NCBI GenBank assembly: GCA_900770665.1
Contig: CAAGKZ010000032.1
Span: forward strand, 1 to 20,899
Length of the DNA stretch: 20,899 bases
Direction: 5' to 3'
DNA from: Bacteroidaceae bacterium
GTDB taxonomy: Bacteria > Bacteroidota > Bacteroidia > Bacteroidales > Bacteroidaceae
This document shows, one piece after another, positions 15,998 through 20,899 of this stretch (positions are counted from its first letter, which is position 1; every line of letters starts with the position of its first letter). The notes under the pieces are model-generated. The model searched no databases, was not told the origin of the DNA, and saw only the letters and a list, made by a program, of their open reading frames with translations. The translations under genes and the position numbers were made by a program.

Positions 15998-16948
15998 ATG
16001 AGAAAACTGCTACACACAATCATTCTCTCAATCTGTGTTGTTATAACCGCACAGGCTGCTACCGACGGTAGGCAACATGCAAGCGCGGCAGAGACCGGCG
16101 GCAATGTGGTGGTGCAGCTTGAAACGGCAAGCTGGGGACAGAACCACCCTTTCAACAACCAGTGCTGGACAAAGTATGGCGGCACAACACACGCAAAGAC
16201 AGGCTGCGTTGCAACGGCGTATGCCATTGTGCTGCGCCACCACAAATACCCCAAGGAGGGAACTGCAAACAAACTCTACAACTGCCAGGCTCCTACATAC
16301 GTAGAACTCACCGACAGGGTCTATGATTGGGACAACATGCCGCTTGTATATGACGGCAACTGGAGCGAGGAGCAGATATATGAGGTGTCGAAACTGATGG
16401 CTCACCTTGCACACGCCAACTTCTCGTCATTCGGTAGCGGCGCAACAACAGCCAACGAGGAGCGTGAGACAGCAAGGCTCAACCGCTACTTCAACTACCC
16501 TAAGATTGCAGCATCGTACCAACGCGACTACACACAGGAGCAGTGGGAGGCTAAGATTAGGGAGAGCCTCGACAACGGTTGCCCGGTGCCATACGCGGCA
16601 AACAACAGCGGCACTGGCGACAGCCGCCATATGTTCGTGATTGACGGTTACACCGACAACGGCTATTTCCATTTCAACTTCGGATGGAGCGGCAGCGGCA
16701 ACGGATGGTTCAAACTCGATGCCATAAAGCCTTATCAGGGCGACGACTACTCCTGGAAGCAGAACTCGGAGCACTATGCCAACTTCAACCTGAAACCCGA
16801 GGGAGCAACAGGCGTAGAAGAGGTGAGTGACGAGGTGAAAGGTGAAAACGGAAAGGTGAAAACTATTTACGATTTACAGGGCAGAAAAGTTGAAACCCCA
16901 AGCAAAGGTATATACATCATCAACGGCAAAAAGGTTTTAATAAACTAA
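15998..16948 (+). CDS. Compact secreted C10 (streptopain-like) cysteine protease with sorting tail
   Basis: 316 residues. The start at 15998 opens a good signal peptide (MRKLLHTIILSICVVITAQA, cut near 20-21); an upstream in-frame ATG at 15755 would put terminator sequence into the protein and is rejected. The C10 domain spans 40-265: WGQNHPFNNQCW (Q55), catalytic C70 in KTGCVATAYA, H211 in RHMFVIDGY, then FHFNFGW and NGWFKLDAI. It is closely paralogous to residues 35-275 of the giant protein, including SLDNGCPVPYAA. The tail at 270-316 (TGVEEV linker, IYDLQGRKV, GIYIINGKKVLIN) is T9SS-like. SpeB-type enzymes normally carry a propeptide of about 120 residues; here only about 20 residues separate signal peptide and catalytic domain. 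It has its own terminator-separated transcript start after the peptide gene. Confidence 0.9.
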   Translation: MRKLLHTIILSICVVITAQAATDGRQHASAAETGGNVVVQLETASWGQNHPFNNQCWTKYGGTTHAKTGCVATAYAIVLRHHKYPKEGTANKLYNCQAPTYVELTDRVYDWDNMPLVYDGNWSEEQIYEVSKLMAHLAHANFSSFGSGATTANEERETARLNRYFNYPKIAASYQRDYTQEQWEAKIRESLDNGCPVPYAANNSGTGDSRHMFVIDGYTDNGYFHFNFGWSGSGNGWFKLDAIKPYQGDDYSWKQNSEHYANFNLKPEGATGVEEVSDEVKGENGKVKTIYDLQGRKVETPSKGIYIINGKKVLIN

Positions 16949-16951
16949 TAG

Positions 16952-17062
16952 TGCTCCTCCGTAGGGACACGGCATGCCGTTTCCGCCGCCCGAAGGGCTG
17001 AAGAGTATGAATTAAAACATATTTGAGATTTCTCCCTGCGGTTCGAAATGACAAACACCGCG
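16952..17062. repeat. Dispersed repeat R1 (upstream side of the toxin-antitoxin operon)
   Basis: Begins TGCTCCTCCGTAGGG and ends GACAAACACCGCG. It is largely identical to R2 at 18849-18991: the GGACACGGCATGCCGT palindrome (here one mismatch in the last six bases), CCCGAAGGGCTGAAGAGTAT, AAAACAT, GAGATTTCTC and GTTCGAAATGACAAACACC blocks occur in the same order. It is non-coding. The following 17063-17140 looks like a further extragenic repeat (GAGATTTCTCCCT-CGGTT occurs twice, near 17025 and 17117). Confidence 0.75.
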
Positions 17063-17135
17063 AAAATGTCATCTCGACAGAGCGAAGCGACGAGAGATCT
17101 CAAAAAAACAAAAAGAGATTTCTCCCTACGGTTAG

Positions 17136-17173
17136 TTTGCTATTGTCACAAATTTACAGTATTTTTGTGACAA
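17136..17173 (+). promoter_or_regulatory. Promoter with overlapping palindromic operator for the abiE-type operon
   Basis: TTTG at 17136-17139 and TATTTTTG at 17160-17167 are separated by 20 bases, an exact Bacteroidetes promoter layout. A perfect 10-base inverted repeat, TTGTCACAAA (17143-17152) and TTTGTGACAA (17164-17173), has one arm in the spacer and the other over the -7 element and likely start site. AbiEi antitoxins are known to repress their own operon by binding inverted repeats, so this is the probable operator. The leader would be only about 10 bases. Confidence 0.78.
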
Positions 17174-17184
17174 ATATAAGTTGT

Positions 17185-17790
17185 ATGGATAGCGTAACAT
17201 CGAAAATAGAGCAACAAATTTTGTCGTTGGAGAAAGGAAGCATCTTCTTTCCCGATGATTTTGTTTATTTGGGTACCCCTGATGCTATTAGGCAAACTCT
17301 TACAAGGCTTTGCAAAGAAGGATTGATAATTAGGGTTGCTCAAGGGATATATTGTTATCCCAAAGTTGAGGAAAAATTGGGCTTGGGAATTTTGCAACCA
17401 TCGTTTGAGCAAATAGCCGAAGCTATGGCGAAACGAGATCACGCCCGGATCGTTCCGACAGGAGCTTATGCACTGAATGTACTTGGGCTTTCAACACAAG
17501 TACCTATGAACTATGTCTATCTGACTGATGGCTCAAGGAGGCATGTTGAAATATCCAATGGCAGAGGAATTACATTCAAGAACACAGCCCCAAAAAATCT
17601 AGCATTTCAAAGTCGTTTGGCGATGCTCATAACATTTGCTCTTAAATCATTGAAAAAAGAGAATGTTGAAGATTGGCAGATAAAACGAATTGAGGAACTT
17701 TTACAGAATGAGCCCAAAGAGTCGGTTATGGCAGACTTTAAGTTAATGCCTGTATGGATTAGGAATATAATTAAACAAGCGTATGAATAA
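17185..17790 (+). CDS. AbiEi-like antitoxin / transcriptional repressor (winged helix)
   Basis: 201 residues from the ATG at 17185, which sits just after the promoter. The frame is open upstream to 17023, but that would translate the dispersed repeat (VRNDKHR, STERSDERS strings) and run through the promoter. The N-terminal 60 residues form a winged helix (SKIEQQILSLEKGSIFFPDDF, TPDAIRQTLTRLCKEGLIIRV, then GIYCYPK wing), as in the AbiEi / DUF6088 antitoxin group. The C-terminal part (RIVPTGAYALNVLGLS, VYLTDGSRRHVEI) is also typical of that group. It overlaps the toxin gene by 8 bases (ATGAATAA), so the two are translationally coupled. Role: neutralises the partner nucleotidyltransferase and represses the operon through the palindrome at 17143-17173. 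Family call is strong; exact mechanism is from related systems. Confidence 0.85.
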   Translation: MDSVTSKIEQQILSLEKGSIFFPDDFVYLGTPDAIRQTLTRLCKEGLIIRVAQGIYCYPKVEEKLGLGILQPSFEQIAEAMAKRDHARIVPTGAYALNVLGLSTQVPMNYVYLTDGSRRHVEISNGRGITFKNTAPKNLAFQSRLAMLITFALKSLKKENVEDWQIKRIEELLQNEPKESVMADFKLMPVWIRNIIKQAYE

Positions 17791-18790
17791 CTACTTTTCA
17801 CTTACGATAGAGGAACAGAGGCAAGTATTACAAGCGGCAGAAGGACGCATTGGATTACCGGCACAAGCCATTGAAAAAGACTTATGGGTTACAACTATTT
17901 TGCAGATTATTTTCACTCTGCCTTTTGCGGATAAACTGATATTCAAGGGTGGTACTTCGTTGAGTAAAGTCGGAAAACATATCAGCAGATTTTCAGAGGA
18001 TATAGACCTTGCGATTGACCGCTCTCTATTTGGATTAGAGGGTGACCTAACTAAGAAACATATCAAGAAACTTCGCAAAGAATCGTCTATCTTTGTTCGC
18101 CAAGAGTTTTATAAAGTTTTGTACGATGCCATCAAGCAATATGGATTAGACACGTTGTGTACGATTGAGGCCGAACAAGATGGTGAGGGCGATAATACAT
18201 ATCCTGAACCAAGAAAAATATGGATAACATATAAGAGTGTCATTCAAGGCGAGTTGGACTATTTGAGACCAGTTGTTATGTTGGAAATCGGTTCTCGCTC
18301 CTTGTCAGAACCATATGCTATGAATAAGGTCAAGAGCCTTGTAGAAGAGAACTTTCCAACTATTCAAACTGGCGTTGTTGATTCTGAGATTGCAACAGCA
18401 GTTGCAGGAAAAACATTCCTGGAAAAGGTATTCTTATTACATGAATTATTCTCTGTTGCAGGACATGGTGCTAATGCAAATAGGAAATCACGCCATTTGT
18501 ACGACCTCTATCAGATGATGGATAAGGATTTTGCAAAAGCGGCTGTTAAGGATGATGAGTTGTGGGAAACAATCAGACACCATAGAGAAATATTCACATC
18601 GGTTAAAGATATGGACTACACACCTGATGTTCGCAAAAGAATAGTACTTATTCCGCGTGAGGATATTATTGCAGTTTGGGAAAAGGACTATGCAGAAATG
18701 TTGGAGAATATGATTTACGGCACTAATAAGCCGACTTTCAACCAGATTATAGAGAAGATACAAGTTCTACAAGATAGATTTAGGCAATAA
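17783..18790 (+). CDS. AbiEii/AbiGii-family nucleotidyltransferase toxin
   Basis: 335 residues. The nucleotidyltransferase core shows motif I, K55GGTSLSK62, and motif II, S71EDIDLAI with the metal-binding pair D73 and D75. Later conserved positions are T211FLEK215 (basic motif III) and R237HLYDLY (motif IV), the pattern of AbiEii toxins. The length and domain order are normal and no motif is lost, so the toxin should be active. Related toxins (AbiEii, MenT) are NTP-transferring enzymes; MenT3 modifies tRNA 3' ends and arrests growth. AbiE systems act as toxin-antitoxin modules and can abort phage infection. The gene overlaps the antitoxin gene by 8 bases. The pair is more AT-rich than the GH20 gene downstream and is bracketed by copies of a dispersed repeat, which suggests lateral arrival. 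Confidence 0.9.
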   Translation: MNNYFSLTIEEQRQVLQAAEGRIGLPAQAIEKDLWVTTILQIIFTLPFADKLIFKGGTSLSKVGKHISRFSEDIDLAIDRSLFGLEGDLTKKHIKKLRKESSIFVRQEFYKVLYDAIKQYGLDTLCTIEAEQDGEGDNTYPEPRKIWITYKSVIQGELDYLRPVVMLEIGSRSLSEPYAMNKVKSLVEENFPTIQTGVVDSEIATAVAGKTFLEKVFLLHELFSVAGHGANANRKSRHLYDLYQMMDKDFAKAAVKDDELWETIRHHREIFTSVKDMDYTPDVRKRIVLIPREDIIAVWEKDYAEMLENMIYGTNKPTFNQIIEKIQVLQDRFRQ

Positions 18791-18839
18791 TCGTTATAGG
18801 CATCAGATAATTATATCTAGCAATAATATTGATTTTATG

Positions 18840-18991
18840 TCAATTAGTTGCTCCTCCGTAGGGACACGGCATGCCGTGTCCGCTGCCCGAAGGGCTGAAG
18901 AGTATGAATAAAACATCTATGAGATTTCTCACATTGACTTTAGCCCCTTCGGGCGTCGACCGTTGGTTCGTTCGAAATGACAAACACCGCG
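18840..18991. repeat. Dispersed repeat R2 (downstream side of the toxin-antitoxin operon)
   Basis: Matches R1 block by block from 18849 to 18991 and carries an extra stretch of about 30 bases (about 18931-18970) containing AGCCCCTTCGGGC, the inverse of the GCCCGAAGGGCT block nearer its start. It contains the perfect 20-base palindrome GGACACGGCATGCCGTGTCC at 18862-18881. Its first bases, TCAATTAGTTGC, recur in R3. A short + strand frame over it is a by-product of the repeat. Confidence 0.75.
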
Positions 18992-19045
18992 CTTTTTTGC
19001 ATATATCAATCATTTTTAATATCTTGCAGATGATTTTGTATTTCA

Positions 19046-19090
19046 TCAATTAGTTGCTTCTCTGTAGGGACACGGCATGCCGTGTCCGCT
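19046..19090. repeat. Dispersed repeat R3 (partial copy)
   Basis: TCAATTAGTTGC, then CTGTAGGGACACGG and the perfect palindrome GGACACGGCATGCCGTGTCC (19068-19087) followed by GCT match the first part of R2; the similarity then stops. The rest of 18992-19160 holds AT-rich DNA with no gene and no clear TAnnTTTG promoter for the GH20 gene. Confidence 0.7.
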
Positions 19091-19160
19091 AGTGCAAAGC
19101 GACTGAGGAGATGGCAACAAAATCACAAGATAACAGATTAATAACTAACACCTATTCAAT

Positions 19161-20871
19161 ATGAAAAATCTATTCAAAGCGGCGATTGTTGTGGTGGCAA
19201 TGTGCCTTCCTGCAGCGACTATGGCAAAGATTACACACCTGTTGCCAAAGCCACAACAGATTGAGGCAAAGAGTGGCGCGGCGTTCGCACTTGGACGCAC
19301 GGTAACCATCACCGACCCCACGAACAGCACTGCATTGCAGAAGTTCTTCACCGAGAACGGCTGCACCATTGCCACAGGTGGCGCACAGGTAACTGTGACG
19401 CTCGTTGGCAGCATTGAGGGTGCATATGACTACACCCTTGCAGGCTATGAGAACGAGGCATACACCATTGACATCACAGCCGATGCAATAAACATTACCG
19501 CTGTTACAAAGACCGGCGTAATACGTGCTGCGCAGACTTTGACACAGCTTGCCGAGGGTTACGAGGGCACTCCCGCTTTGGAAGCACTGACAATGACCGA
19601 TTGGCCTGCATTCAAACTGCGCGGTTACATGCACGATGTGGGCCGTTCATTCATTGAGTTCGAGACACTCAAAAAGCACATTGACCTGCTCGCACGTTTC
19701 AAGGTAAACACCTTCCACTGGCACATGACCGAAAATCAGGCTTGGCGTTTTGAGGTGAAGGCATACCCACTGCTCACAAGCAGTGCATCGATGACTCGCT
19801 TTGCCGGCAAATACTACACCCAGGAGCAGTGCCGCGAGCTACAGGACTATGCTAAGGAGCGCGGCGTGATTGTAATCCCCGAGATTGATATGCCGGGCCA
19901 CAGCCAGGCCTTCAAGACAGCGATGGGACACTCGATGCAGACCGACCAGGGTGTTGCCGAACTGCAGGTAATACTTGAAGAGGTTGCTGCTGTGTTCCCC
20001 GATGCGCCATACATCCACATTGGTGCCGACGAGGAGACAATCGAATACCCCAACTTCCTGAAGATAATGACCGACAAGGTTCATAGCCTGGGCAAGAAGG
20101 TTGTTGTGTGGAACCCAATCCGCGGTGTCGCCATCAGCACAAGCACCGGCGCCGACATGACACAGATGTGGAGCTCAAGCGGAAAGGTAATCAACGGAAT
20201 GCCTAACATTGACTGCCGCTACAACTACACCAACCACTTCGATGTTTTTGCCGACCTCGTGGGTATATACAAGAGCAACATCTACTATGAACAGAAGGGT
20301 AATGCCAATGTTGCCGGTACAATATCGGCTCCATGGAACGACCGCAAGACACCAACCGAGGTGGACATCATTGCACAGAATAACTTCTATGCCAACGTTA
20401 TTGCAAGCGCCGAGCGCGCATGGATTGGCGGTGGCAAGCAGTATATTGAGAAGGGCGGAACAACATTGCCCAACAGCGGCGAGGAGTATGAGGAGTTCGC
20501 CGACTGGGAGCGCCGTTTCCTTTTCCACAAGGCAAATTCGTTGAAGGATGAGCCAATCCCCTACGTTAAGCAGACAAACGTACGCTGGAGAATTACCGAC
20601 CCGTTCCCCAATGGCGGCGACATGAATGCCTCATTCGCACCCGAGACCGAGGGATTGAAGGAGAGCTACACCGTGAACGGCACAACATACGGCACAGGCA
20701 TTGCAACAGGTGCCGGTATCTACCTGCGCCACACTTGGGGCAACAACACAGTGCCCACATACTACGGCAGCACAAACCACAGCAACAGCACCGCATACGC
20801 ATGGACATACGTATACAGCGACAAGGCACAGACCGTGGGCGCACAGATTGAGTTCCAGAACTATGGCCGCA
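19161..20871 (+). CDS. GH20 beta-N-acetylhexosaminidase, 3' truncated at the contig end
   Basis: About 570 residues of genomic sequence before the adapter, frame open to the end. Signal peptide 1-22 (MKNLFKAAIVVVAMCLPAATMA). Residues 24-148 are the GH20 N-terminal alpha/beta domain; 150 onward is the catalytic barrel: RGYMHDVGRSF, NTFHWHMTENQAWR, IPEIDMPGHS and HIGAD290-E291, the Asp-Glu pair that performs substrate-assisted cleavage of terminal GlcNAc or GalNAc. The barrel's later tryptophans (VVVWN, MWSSS, APWN, ERAWIGG) are present. After about residue 470 a C-terminal beta-rich region begins and is cut off, so a sorting tail cannot be judged. It fits trimming of N-acetylhexosamine from mucin or other glycans, together with the sulfatase upstream. 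Separate from the toxin operon by 370 bases of repeats. Confidence 0.93.
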
Positions 20872-20899
20872 AGATCGGAAGAGCGTCGTGTAGGGAAAG
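20872..20899. other. Illumina adapter sequence at the contig end (artefact)
   Basis: From AGATCGGAAGAGC at 20872 to the last base, the 28 bases match the Illumina TruSeq read-2-side adapter (AGATCGGAAGAGC, then GTCGTGTAGGGAAAG). It is not genomic; the apparent last nine or ten codons of the GH20 frame come from it. Confidence 0.95.

Noticed and set aside
17023..17184. In-frame extension of the AbiEi-like gene by 54 residues
   Set aside because: It translates dispersed repeat DNA and the promoter/operator; the start at 17185 fits the mapped elements.
18871..19053. 60-codon + strand frame in repeat R2
   Set aside because: It starts inside the palindrome and consists of repeat sequence; it has no homologous peptide pattern.
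1..20899. tRNA, rRNA or riboswitch genes
   Set aside because: No cloverleaf, rRNA core motif or known riboswitch core was recognised by eye in any intergenic stretch.

Overview
The window looks like a metagenomic contig from a gut- or mouth-type Bacteroidales bacterium, probably Prevotella-like. The signs are TAnnTTTG promoter elements, AT-rich leaders without clear Shine-Dalgarno sites, many secreted proteins, a serine-type sulfatase, and C-terminal tails of the form IYDLxGRxV...GIYIINGKKV that resemble type IX secretion (T9SS) sorting signals. All convincing genes lie on the + strand. The last 28 bases are Illumina adapter, so the final gene is cut by an artefact.

Layout. 1-287: low-complexity, C-rich intergenic DNA with a G9 tract. 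288-1901: secreted tail-bearing protein with beta-trefoil-like domains. 1902-2886: an accessory intergenic region with two related inverted-repeat elements flanking a 53-codon peptide gene, the C-terminal remnant of a second peptide copy, a strong terminator, a CCCTTA array and the sulfatase promoter. 2887-4497: secreted sulfatase. 4592-6550: secreted GEVED/InlB-repeat protein with a sorting tail. 6577-6813: terminator, another CCCTTA array and a promoter. 6814-15603: a giant 2929-residue protein that joins a C10 (streptopain-like) cysteine protease, an HExxHxxGxxH metalloprotease and about eleven InlB-type repeats, ending in a sorting tail. 15609-15770: a second 53-residue peptide whose reading frame overlaps the stop of the giant gene (TAATG). 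15998-16948: a compact C10 protease paralogous to the N-terminus of the giant. 16952-17062: first copy of a dispersed repeat. 17185-18790: an AbiEi/AbiEii toxin-antitoxin operon with a palindromic operator laid over its promoter. 18840-19090: two more copies of the dispersed repeat. 19161-20871: a truncated GH20 beta-hexosaminidase.

Together, the sulfatase, hexosaminidase and proteases with adhesive-type repeats would suit degradation of sulfated host glycoproteins such as mucin; this is inference from families. The most unusual items are the two-protease fusion and the 53-residue W-x-N-x-W peptide family, each of whose two intact members follows a tail-bearing secreted protein. The toxin-antitoxin module, bracketed by copies of a dispersed repeat, looks like a separate accessory insertion.
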